Assembly (NCBI GenBank): GCA_023392635.1
Contig: JAEVYS010000128.1
Location: 1 to 6,194, forward strand
Direction of reading: 5' to 3'
Source: Actinomycetes bacterium
GTDB lineage: Bacteria; Actinomycetota; Actinomycetes; Propionibacteriales; Propionibacteriaceae
DNA length: 6,194 nucleotides
Under the pieces are notes generated by a model. The model was given only the letters and a program-made list of their open reading frames with translations. It was not told where the DNA came from and ran no database searches. Positions 1 to 6,091 of this stretch are shown one piece after another. Both the position numbers and the translations under genes were made by a program. Each line of letters starts with the position of its first letter. Position 1 is the first letter of the stretch.

Positions 1-13
1 GGGGGGGGGGGGG
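1..13 (+). repeat. Poly-G tract, 13 or more G
   Basis: Thirteen consecutive G open the window. They fall inside the reading frame of the upstream permease, where they encode a run of Gly in the cytoplasmic N-terminus. The tract may extend leftward. It could be a slippage-prone homopolymer or simply an artefact at an assembly edge. Confidence 0.6.
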
Positions 14-1155
14 CGCCGCCCGCCCCGCCCGGGAACCGTCCCCGGCGCTCCCGGTTCAACAGCCAGGCCGGAGCGGGGTGGCTGTTCGTGCTGCCGATGG
101 TGCTCATCCTCGGCATCTTCCTGTTCCTGCCGGTGCTGATGGCCGCGTGGGTCTCGGTCTCGGACTGGAACGGACGGGGGGCGCCGTGGGGCGGCGCGGT
201 GAAGTTCGTCGGCGGCGCGAACTACGCGCAGGTGCTCGGCGGCCAGGGGCTGGCCGGGCGGGACTTCGGCACCTCGATCCGCAACAACCTCTACTACGTG
301 ATCCTCGTGGTACCGCTGCAGACCGCGCTGTCGCTGATGCTGGCGTTCCTGGTGAACAAGCGGGCGCTGCGCGGCAAGGGCTTCTACCGGACGGCGTTCT
401 ACTTCCCCTCCGTCACCTCGTCGGTGGCGATCACGGTGCTGTGGCTCTTCCTGTTCTCGGCGTCGGGGGCGGTGAACGCCGTCCTCGGCTGGTTCTCGAT
501 CAACGGGCCCAACTGGTTCGACGACCCGCGCGGGCTGATCCACCTGATGCTCGGCGGCGGGAACGGCCCTGCGGCCATGCAGCAGCCCGGGCTCTTCGGG
601 ATCAGCGCCTGGGAGTGGGTGGCCGGGCCCTCGGTGGCGATGAGCGCGTTCATCGTGATGGCGGTGTTCACGACGTCCGGAACGTTCATGCTGCTGTTCC
701 TCGCGGCGCTGCAGGCGATCGGCGAGGAGACGGAGGAAGCAGCGATGGTCGACGGGGCGACCGCCTGGCAGCGGTTCTGGTACGTCACGCTGCCGATGCT
801 GCGTCCCACGGTGTTCACCGTGGTCACGCTCGGGCTGATCGGCACGTGGCAGGTGTTCGACCAGATCTACACCGGCACGCAGGGCGGCCCGGCCAAGACC
901 ACGCTGACCCCGGCGTACCTGTCCTACGACGCCGCGTTCATCTCGCAGGACTGGGGACGCGGCGCGGCCATCGCGTTCGTGCTGTTCGGCATCATCGTTC
1001 TGTTCGCGATCATCCAGCGGCTACTGCTGGGGGGTGGCAGCGACCGGTCGGACCGGCGCATCCGTCGCACCCGCCGGCTGGCGGAGGCACAGGCGGCGAC
1101 CCAGTACCTGCCGGTCGGCGGCGGCAGCGTCGCCGGGACCGAGGAGAAGCCATGA
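1..1155 (+). CDS. MalF-type sugar ABC transporter permease (CUT1), 5'-partial
   Basis: One of the two inner-membrane channel subunits of a carbohydrate-importing ABC transporter. The frame is open to the window's left edge. The GTG at 88 is an internal Val, because the preceding codons read as a plausible cytoplasmic N-terminus (Gly run, Pro/Ala stretch, RRSRFNSQAGAGWLF) leading into membrane segment 1. The true start is therefore outside the window. Counting codons from base 1, hydrophobic segments lie near 27-48, 96-119, 132-154, 213-236, 270-290 and 321-343. The EAA loop that contacts the ATPase is at 242-269 (E246-A-A, D251-G, L264-P265). A long extracytoplasmic loop (about 155-212) and a basic C-terminal tail of about 40 residues are longer than in minimal members. 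The stop overlaps the next start (ATGA), implying translational coupling. Family is secure. Substrate is inferred only from the nearby GH65 enzyme. Confidence 0.93.
   Translation, partial: GGGGAPPAPPGNRPRRSRFNSQAGAGWLFVLPMVLILGIFLFLPVLMAAWVSVSDWNGRGAPWGGAVKFVGGANYAQVLGGQGLAGRDFGTSIRNNLYYVILVVPLQTALSLMLAFLVNKRALRGKGFYRTAFYFPSVTSSVAITVLWLFLFSASGAVNAVLGWFSINGPNWFDDPRGLIHLMLGGGNGPAAMQQPGLFGISAWEWVAGPSVAMSAFIVMAVFTTSGTFMLLFLAALQAIGEETEEAAMVDGATAWQRFWYVTLPMLRPTVFTVVTLGLIGTWQVFDQIYTGTQGGPAKTTLTPAYLSYDAAFISQDWGRGAAIAFVLFGIIVLFAIIQRLLLGGGSDRSDRRIRRTRRLAEAQAATQYLPVGGGSVAGTEEKP
1141..1146 (+). promoter_or_regulatory. Ribosome binding site fixing the MalG-type start
   Basis: GAGGAG lies 5 bases before the ATG at 1152, inside the last codons of the upstream permease. 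It supports ATG 1152 as the start and fits coupled translation across the ATGA overlap. Confidence 0.8.
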
Positions 1156-2012
1156 GCTCGGCGACCACCGCGCGCCGCGCGGGCGAGACCCGCGGCAGTG
1201 GCCACCTCGTGATCTACCTGGTGCTGTCGCTCCTGGCGATCGTCTACATCTTCCCGTTCCTCATCCAGGTCGCCAACTCGTTCAAGACCGACGAGGAGGC
1301 GACGGTCGCGGGGATGTCGCTGTGGTCGCCGAACTGGACCACGGCCGCCTACACCGCCCTGTTCCAGAACTCGGCGTTCCCGCTGTGGACGCTGAACTCC
1401 CTGTTCGTGACCGTCGTGGTGACGCTCGGCCGGGTGTTCTTCGTGTCGCTCGCGGGCTACGCGCTCGCCCGGCTGCGGTTCCCCGGCCGGCAGGTGGTGT
1501 ACCTGATGCTCGTCGGGGTGATGTCGGTGCCGATGGTGGTGCTGCTGATCCCGAAGTTCCTGGTGATCAAGTCGCTGGGCATCTACGACAGCTACGCGGG
1601 CATGATCCTGCCGCTGCTCGTGGACGCCGCCGGCGTCTTCATCATGCGGAACTTCTTCGAGTCCATCCCGGTGGCCGTCGAGGAGGCCGCCCGCATCGAC
1701 GGCGCCGGCACGTTCCGGACGTTCTGGTCGGTGGTGCTGCCGATGTCGCGTCCGGCGCTGATGACGATCATCATCCTGAGCTTCCAGGGCTCCTGGAACG
1801 AGCTGAACCACTTCATCGTGTCCACGCAGAGCCCCGAGCTGACGACGCTCACGAAGGGGGTGGCCTCGCTGGCGTCCGGGCAGCTGTCGTCGGGCAACCA
1901 GTACCCCATCAAGCTGGCCGCTGCCGCCCTGATGACGATCCCCGTGGCGATCATCTTCTTCATCTTCCAGAAGCGGATCATGAACACCTCCGGCGGGGCG
2001 GTCAAGGAGTAG
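1152..2012 (+). CDS. MalG-type sugar ABC transporter permease (CUT1)
   Basis: Second channel subunit of the importer, 286 residues, the usual size for MalG-like proteins. The start is ATG 1152, overlapping the upstream stop by four bases. The same frame is open further upstream, but that extension lies over the MalF-type gene and reads as Arg/Gly/Ala-rich out-of-frame translation. Six hydrophobic segments are visible near residues 19-40, 80-105, 114-136, 144-166, 202-220 and 254-273. The EAA loop that docks on the ATPase is at about 176-200 (E178-A179-A180, D183-G184, L196-P197). No ATPase gene is present. Actinomycete CUT1 systems often use one shared ATPase encoded elsewhere, which is the likely case here. 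The ligand is unknown; the convergent GH65 fusion suggests an alpha-linked glucose disaccharide. A strong hairpin repeat begins 12 bases after the stop and probably marks the transcript end. Confidence 0.95.
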   Translation: MSSATTARRAGETRGSGHLVIYLVLSLLAIVYIFPFLIQVANSFKTDEEATVAGMSLWSPNWTTAAYTALFQNSAFPLWTLNSLFVTVVVTLGRVFFVSLAGYALARLRFPGRQVVYLMLVGVMSVPMVVLLIPKFLVIKSLGIYDSYAGMILPLLVDAAGVFIMRNFFESIPVAVEEAARIDGAGTFRTFWSVVLPMSRPALMTIIILSFQGSWNELNHFIVSTQSPELTTLTKGVASLASGQLSSGNQYPIKLAAAALMTIPVAIIFFIFQKRIMNTSGGAVKE

Positions 2013-2024
2013 CTGCCCGGCCAC

Positions 2025-2105
2025 TTCGCTGCCGAAATCCGCCTTCGCTGCCGAGATCTGGGCAGCGAAGGCAGGAATCGGCAGCTTCGGTGGTGATCGA
2101 TGGCG
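2025..2105 (+). repeat. Nested-hairpin intergenic repeat, copy A
   Basis: This 81-bp element shares its start (TTCGCTGCCG), core (TGCTGCCGAGATCT-like) and end (GATCGATGGCG) with copy B at 3161-3260, in the same orientation. It contains two direct units of 19 bp beginning TTCGCTGCCG (2025 and 2044). A perfect 12-bp stem pairs 2041-2052 with 2061-2072 around the 8-base loop GAGATCTG. An outer 8-bp stem pairs GCTGCCGA (2028-2035) with TCGGCAGC (2078-2085). About 58 bp therefore form one long imperfect palindrome. The element starts 12 bp after the MalG-type stop. It encodes no transposase and I do not recognise it as a named repeat family. Confidence 0.85.
2041..2072 (+). terminator. Candidate terminator hairpin after the permease operon
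   Basis: A perfect 12-bp GC-rich stem (GCCTTCGCTGCC with its complement) and an 8-base loop sit 29 bases after the MalG-type stop. No U-tract follows, so it is not a classical intrinsic terminator. Hairpins without a U-tract are often proposed to end or stabilise transcripts in high-GC actinomycetes. It is part of repeat copy A. Confidence 0.45.
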
Positions 2106-2120
2106 AGGTTGGACGCGGTA

Positions 2121-2135
2121 CCGGCCGCCGGCCGG
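2121..2135. repeat. Short GC inverted repeat in the AbiEi-like leader
   Basis: CCGGCC (2121-2126) and GGCCGG (2130-2135) are perfect 6-bp arms around a 3-base GCC loop, 82 bases before the preferred start of the AbiEi-like gene. It could be an operator half-site pair or a leader hairpin. In DNA this GC-rich chance occurrence is also plausible. Confidence 0.35.
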
Positions 2136-2142
2136 CGTCCCG

Positions 2143-2173
2143 AGGTGTTGTCCATTCGGCCGCAGGTGTTGTC
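2143..2173 (+). promoter_or_regulatory. Two direct repeats at 21-bp spacing, possible operator
   Basis: AGGTGTTGTC occurs at 2143-2152 and again at 2164-2173, exactly 21 bp apart, about two helical turns. The similarity continues loosely past each copy. The sites lie 44-74 bases before the AbiEi-like start. AbiEi antitoxins are known to bind repeats in their own promoters and repress them, so autoregulation is a reasonable inference. Those known sites are inverted repeats and these are direct. No convincing -35/-10 pair was found here. Confidence 0.4.
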
Positions 2174-2206
2174 AATCCGCCTTCGGCCCTTTCGTCCGCG
2201 CCCCTC

Positions 2207-2211
2207 GGAGG
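2207..2211 (+). promoter_or_regulatory. Ribosome binding site fixing the AbiEi-like start
   Basis: GGAGG ends 5 bases before ATG 2217. It favours that start over the upstream in-frame ATG at 2100, which lies inside the tail of repeat copy A. Confidence 0.7.
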
Positions 2212-2216
2212 CTCAA

Positions 2217-3146
2217 ATGGGGCGGGTGACGGTGAAGAGGGTGTGGCAGCTGGATGCGCTCGGGCAGTCGGAGAAGGAGCGGAATCGTCTGGCCCGGAAG
2301 GGCGAGCTCGTGCACGTTCGCCATGGCGCCTACGCCGACGAGCTTGCCGCGGGTGCGCTGGAGGCGCACCGACAGCTGATCGCCGGGACGGTGCCCCTGC
2401 TGGCGCCGGGCACCGTCCTGAGCCATGTCAGCGCGGGGGTGCTGCACGGGCTGCCCTGCTGGGAGTCGATGCTCGGACGGGTCACGGTGGTCCGCCGCAG
2501 CGGCGCGCACGGCTCGGTCGGGCGTGTGCTCCACGCACGGAGCGGGAGCCTGGCGGCCGAGGAACTGGCCCTCGTGGGCGGGTTCGCCTGCACGAGCCTG
2601 GAGCGGACGGCGATCGATCTCGCCTGCATCCTCGGTTTCGAGCGGGGCGTCGCGGTGATGGACGCGGCACTCCGCACAGGCGGCCGGCCGGAGGCCATGC
2701 TCGACATCATCGCCCGCTCCTCCGGGCGTCACGGAGCGGCTGCCGCGAGGGCGGCGCTGGCGTTCGCCGATGGGCGCGCGGAGAGCGTGGGCGAGTCGCT
2801 CAGCCGCGTCCGTCTCGCCGAGGCCGGTCTCGCGAGGCCTGAACTCCAGCTGAACGTCTTCGCGCCGGGGGACCACTGGCTGGCGCGGTGCGACTTCGGG
2901 TGGGAGGAGCAGGGCGTCCTCGGTGAGTTCGACGGCAAGGTGAAGTACACCGGGGCCCCGTCCGAGGTGGCACGGGCGGTGATGGCGGAGAAGCAACGGG
3001 AAGCGCGGTTGCGAGAGGCCGGCTGGGTCGTCGTCCGTTGGGGCTGGGACGACCTGAGCGAACCGGCGGCCCTGCGCCGGCGCATCGAGGCCGCGTTCCG
3101 GCAGGCTCGCCCCGACCAGATCCGTGGACGGGTTGCGATCTCCTGA
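2217..3146 (+). CDS. AbiEi-like protein with C-terminal PD-(D/E)XK nuclease-type domain
   Basis: 309 residues from ATG 2217. Residues 5-45 (including ERNRLARKGELVHVRHGAYA) look like the winged-helix N-terminus of AbiEi-type antitoxins. A middle region carries the family signatures SHVSAGVLHGLP (69-80) and TSLERTAIDLA (126-136). The C-terminal part resembles Vsr/DUF559 endonuclease folds: E193 in GESLSR, D226 in CDF, then E237-F-D239-G-K241, and AEKQREARLREAGWVVVRWGW (257-277). D226, E237, D239 and K241 are the candidate metal-site residues. This pattern recurs in a large actinobacterial family usually labelled type IV toxin-antitoxin AbiEi-like. No AbiEii nucleotidyltransferase toxin gene is adjacent, so a classical toxin-antitoxin role is unsupported. 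DNA binding or cleavage is inference. An in-frame ATG at 2100 would add 39 Arg/Pro-rich residues; the GGAGG before 2217 and the family's usual N-terminus favour the shorter form. Hairpin repeats in direct orientation flank the gene. Confidence 0.85.
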   Translation: MGRVTVKRVWQLDALGQSEKERNRLARKGELVHVRHGAYADELAAGALEAHRQLIAGTVPLLAPGTVLSHVSAGVLHGLPCWESMLGRVTVVRRSGAHGSVGRVLHARSGSLAAEELALVGGFACTSLERTAIDLACILGFERGVAVMDAALRTGGRPEAMLDIIARSSGRHGAAAARAALAFADGRAESVGESLSRVRLAEAGLARPELQLNVFAPGDHWLARCDFGWEEQGVLGEFDGKVKYTGAPSEVARAVMAEKQREARLREAGWVVVRWGWDDLSEPAALRRRIEAAFRQARPDQIRGRVAIS

Positions 3147-3160
3147 CCCTCGGCGGTCCG

Positions 3161-3260
3161 TTCGCTGCCGGAATCCGACTTCGCTGGCGATTCCCCCGCT
3201 TGCTGCCGAGATCTCGACAGCAAGGGCAGATTTCGGCAGCGAAGGTGGGGATCGATGGCG
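3161..3260 (+). repeat. Nested-hairpin intergenic repeat, copy B
   Basis: This 100-bp relative of copy A begins 14 bp after the AbiEi-like stop and ends 6 bp before the stop of the convergent GH65 fusion. It has three direct units (3161, 3180 and 3200), against two in A, which accounts for the length difference. An outer 10-bp stem pairs TTCGCTGCCG (3161-3170) with CGGCAGCGAA (3234-3243). An inner stem pairs CTTGCTG (3199-3205) with CAGCAAG (3218-3224) and encloses the 10-bp palindrome CGAGATCTCG (3207-3216). The second unit (3180-3190) can also pair with the right arm, so alternative folds exist. The last 11 bp match copy A exactly. Confidence 0.85.
3199..3224. terminator. Candidate bidirectional terminator between convergent genes
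   Basis: A 7-bp stem, one C/A mismatch, then a 10-bp palindrome form a nearly continuous inverted repeat of 26 bp. It lies between the ends of the AbiEi-like gene (3146) and the opposite-strand GH65 fusion (3267), so it could end both transcripts. It lacks a U-tract on either strand. It is part of repeat copy B. Confidence 0.45.
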
Positions 3261-3266
3261 GGCGAA

Positions 3267-6083
3267 TCAGGCGGTCACCTCCAGGCGGTGCCGCTGTCCA
3301 CGGACGGTGACGGTGAACGCGACCCTTTGCCAGGACGCCGGCAGCATGGGGACGGTGGTAGGGCCCTCCCCCGTCACCGTCAGCCCCGCGAAGCCGAAGA
3401 CGACCGCCTGCCACAGGCCGCCGGCGGAGGCGCCGTGGATGCCGTCGCCCGCGTTGTGGCGCACGTCGAGCAGGTCGGCCAGGGCTGCACGCTGGAAGTG
3501 CGCGTAGCCGATCTCGGGCCGGCCCGCCCGGCAGGCCATCACCGCGCTGATCGCCGGGCCCAGGCTCGAGCCGTGCTCGTGGTCGGTGCGCGGGTCGTAG
3601 TAGGCGTAGTTCGCGCGCAGCATCTCCGGGGTGAAGAACTCCGGCAGCAGGTAGGCCAGCATCAGCACGTCCGGCTGCTTCAGCACCTGGGTTCGGGCGA
3701 TTCCCTCGATCCCGTAGAGCTGCTGCATCGACGACGTCCGGGACGGGTCGCGCAGCTCGGCGACGTCGACGTCGGCCAGCCCGAAGTAGCCCTCGAACTG
3801 CTCCATCAGTCCCGACGCCGGATCGACCGGCAGCAGGATGGCGTCGGCGACCTCCTGCCAGGTCGCGAGCCAGTCACTGTCCAGCCCGAGCTCCTCGGCC
3901 AGTTCCACCCAGCGCTCCGGATGCTGCTCCGCCAGCCACTGCGCCAGGCCCAGCGCCGTCCGCAGGTGCCACACCGCGACGTGGTTGGTGAAGGCGTTGT
4001 CGTCGATGCGGTCGTGGTACTCATCCGGCCCGACGACGTTGCGGAAGTGGTAGTGGTCGTCGTCCTCGCGCCGGGCAGCCGACGCCCAGAAGCTCGCCCC
4101 GTCCAGCACCAGCTCGGCACCGTGGTCGAGCAGGAACGCCTCGTCGCCGGTGGTACGCCAGTACTGCATGACGGCCATCGCGATGTCGGCCGTGATGTGG
4201 ATCTCGATGTCCCCGGTCCAGATGCGGATCAGCGCCGTCCGGTCGTCGGGGTCGGGCACCCAGGTCGGCGTCACCTCGTCGCCGGTCTCGGCGGACTCCC
4301 ACGGGAACTGCGCGCCACGGTACCCGTTGGCCGTCGCCTTGCGTCGCGCGCCGGGCAGGCCGTGCCACCGGTACAGCAGCATGTTGCGGGCGATCTCCGG
4401 CTGGGTGAACGTGAAGGGCGGCAGCATGAACGTCTCGGTGTCCCAGAACACGTGGTGCCGGTACCCGTAGCCGGAGAGGGTCTTGGCGCCGATGCTCGCG
4501 CGGTCGGTGAAGCGTGGGGCCGCCACCACGAGCTGGAACATGCTGAACCGCACGGCCAGTTGCGACTGCGGGTCGCCGTCGATGACCACGTCCGAGGCGT
4601 CCCAGGACGCGCGCCACGCGGCGTCGTTCGCAGCCCGGACCTGGTCCCAGCCCCGGCCCCGAGCGTGCGCGGCGACCTGCCCCGCCTCGGCGGACGGGTC
4701 GGCGGCGTCGAGGTCGGACACGAGCGCCACGAACTTGGTGAGCGTTGCCGATTCCCCGAGGTCCAGCCTCACCACGTGCTCGACGGCCGGTGCGCCCTCG
4801 GCGTCGGTCGCGGTCCCGGGGATGGGCTCCTCGCGCGGCCCAGCCATCGCCACCTCTGCGGCGACGGCGAGGGCGTGCCTGGTGCCCCTGGTGCGCACCT
4901 CGAGCCACGCGGCGTCCTCCGAGGAGCCCTGCCCGGTCACGTCCCAGTGCAGCAGCCCCGTGTTCTCGACATGCGCCGAGATCCCGGCCCGGGTGCGCAC
5001 CGTCACGGGTTGTTCGGCCTGCACCTGCACCCTGACGAGAGCGCGCGAGGCCTCGGAGAAGTCCACGAACCGTTCGAAGCCGAGCCGCAGCCGGGTGCCG
5101 TCCGTGCCCTCCCAGCGCACGATGCGGCTCAGCACGCCGGTCCGCAGGTCCAGCGTCCGTTCGAAGTCGAGGACGCGGCCGCGGTCGAGCCGCACCGGCT
5201 CGCCGTCCGCCCACACCTCGACGCCCCACCAACGGGGCAGGCTCGCGAGTTCCGACATCGAGACCGGCATGTCGTCCCACAGCCGGTGCATGAAGGCCGC
5301 CGGCGCATCACCGGGATAGCCCTCCTCGAAGCTGCCGCGGACGCAGTGCTGGCCGTTGCCGACCGTGAAGATGGTCTCGCCGTGGTGCTGCCGTTCCGGG
5401 ACGAAGGCGCGCTCGCGGACCACCCAGGCGGCGGTCTCCAGCTCGGCCAGCAGGCGGCCCAGGTCGACCCCGTCGAGGTCGTCCAGTCGGACATGGGCGT
5501 GCCCGGTGCGCTCGGACGGGCCGAGCCCCACCACCCACATCCCGGCTGCCCTCGCCCCGTCGATGCCCGCGGCGGCGTCCTCGATCACCACCGCCAGCCC
5601 GGGCGGCACCCCGAGGCGGCGGGCCGCCTCGAGGAACACGTCGGGAGCGGGCTTGGCGGGCAGGTCGGTGTTGCCGTCCACGACCGCGTCGAAGAGCCCG
5701 GCGATGCCCAGACCCTCCAGGACGGCCGGCGCGTTCCGGCTGGCGGAGGCGATCGCGGTCGCGTAGCCGTTCTGCCGCAACTCGCGGAGCAACGGCAGCA
5801 CGCCGGGCAGCACGCCGTCTGCGCCCACGTGCTCCAGCAGGTCCACGTAGTAGCCGTTCTTGCGCGCCATCAGCTCTGCGGCCCGGGCCTCCTCCACCTC
5901 ACGTCCGGCCAGCAGGATCGCGAGCGACTCGCGGCGGCTCACCCCACGCAGGCGCTCGTTCATCGAGCGGCCGAACGGCAGGCCCTCCTCGTCGGCGATG
6001 CGCTGCCAGGCGCGGTAGTGGTACTCGGCGGTATCGGTGATCACCCCGTCGAGGTCGAAGATGACGGCACGCAACTCGTTCAT
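3267..6083 (-). CDS. Beta-phosphoglucomutase/GH65 disaccharide phosphorylase fusion
   Basis: 938 residues, cytosolic, no signal peptide. Residues 1-215 are a HAD beta-phosphoglucomutase: nucleophile and acid/base D10 and D12 in DLDGVITDTAEYH, cap R50 and K75, phosphate-site S113 and K144 (PAKPAPDVF), Mg-binding E168-D169. These match the catalytic set of the Lactococcus enzyme. Residues about 220-938 are GH65: N-terminal beta-sandwich (about 222-490), alpha/alpha barrel with W547-D548, general acid E688 in GPDEYH, K802-Q803, the H837-GSS phosphate loop, and a short C-terminal sheet domain. GH65 phosphorylases split alpha-glucosides (maltose, trehalose, kojibiose, nigerose and others) with inversion to beta-glucose-1-phosphate, which the HAD half would turn into glucose-6-phosphate. 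The exact disaccharide cannot be read from sequence. The start at 6083 has an extended ribosome binding site. The gene converges on the permease pair, which may feed it. Both halves look intact. Confidence 0.93.
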   Translation of the reverse strand: MNELRAVIFDLDGVITDTAEYHYRAWQRIADEEGLPFGRSMNERLRGVSRRESLAILLAGREVEEARAAELMARKNGYYVDLLEHVGADGVLPGVLPLLRELRQNGYATAIASASRNAPAVLEGLGIAGLFDAVVDGNTDLPAKPAPDVFLEAARRLGVPPGLAVVIEDAAAGIDGARAAGMWVVGLGPSERTGHAHVRLDDLDGVDLGRLLAELETAAWVVRERAFVPERQHHGETIFTVGNGQHCVRGSFEEGYPGDAPAAFMHRLWDDMPVSMSELASLPRWWGVEVWADGEPVRLDRGRVLDFERTLDLRTGVLSRIVRWEGTDGTRLRLGFERFVDFSEASRALVRVQVQAEQPVTVRTRAGISAHVENTGLLHWDVTGQGSSEDAAWLEVRTRGTRHALAVAAEVAMAGPREEPIPGTATDAEGAPAVEHVVRLDLGESATLTKFVALVSDLDAADPSAEAGQVAAHARGRGWDQVRAANDAAWRASWDASDVVIDGDPQSQLAVRFSMFQLVVAAPRFTDRASIGAKTLSGYGYRHHVFWDTETFMLPPFTFTQPEIARNMLLYRWHGLPGARRKATANGYRGAQFPWESAETGDEVTPTWVPDPDDRTALIRIWTGDIEIHITADIAMAVMQYWRTTGDEAFLLDHGAELVLDGASFWASAARREDDDHYHFRNVVGPDEYHDRIDDNAFTNHVAVWHLRTALGLAQWLAEQHPERWVELAEELGLDSDWLATWQEVADAILLPVDPASGLMEQFEGYFGLADVDVAELRDPSRTSSMQQLYGIEGIARTQVLKQPDVLMLAYLLPEFFTPEMLRANYAYYDPRTDHEHGSSLGPAISAVMACRAGRPEIGYAHFQRAALADLLDVRHNAGDGIHGASAGGLWQAVVFGFAGLTVTGEGPTTVPMLPASWQRVAFTVTVRGQRHRLEVTA

Positions 6084-6084
6084 G

Positions 6085-6091
6085 GATCACC
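6085..6091 (-). promoter_or_regulatory. Ribosome binding site of the HAD-GH65 gene
   Basis: On the minus strand GGTGATC ends one base before the ATG. It matches seven bases of the extended anti-Shine-Dalgarno complement (the GGTGATC part of GGAGGTGATC). In that register the GGAGG position is 6 bases from the start, normal spacing. It supports ATG 6083. Confidence 0.65.

Noticed and set aside
88..90. GTG at 88 as the start of the MalF-type permease
   Set aside because: It would remove the start of membrane segment 1 (GWLFV), and the open frame upstream encodes a credible cytoplasmic N-terminus. The gene is simply cut by the window edge.
924..2024. 366-codon open frame on the minus strand opposite the permeases
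   Set aside because: It is His/Arg/Asp-rich with no family signature and is antisense to clear membrane-protein genes.
1034..2842. 602-codon open frame on the plus strand spanning the MalG-type gene, the repeat and the AbiEi-like gene
   Set aside because: It is an Arg/Gly/Pro-rich translation in a frame offset from two well-supported genes, typical of stop-poor high-GC DNA, and has no recognisable domain.
2025..3260. Classical insertion sequence with the flanking repeats as terminal inverted repeats
   Set aside because: The two copies are in direct, not inverted, orientation. The gene between them has no DDE, HUH or serine/tyrosine recombinase motifs, and no target-site duplication was seen.
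2025..3260. CRISPR-like array from the repeated TTCGCTGCCG units
   Set aside because: Units are adjacent or only a few bases apart, with no regular unique spacers. They form hairpins rather than an array.
4021..5280. 419-codon minus-strand frame inside the GH65 domain, and a 278-codon plus-strand frame at 4483-5319
   Set aside because: Both are shadows of the GH65 reading frame, low in complexity and lacking domain motifs.
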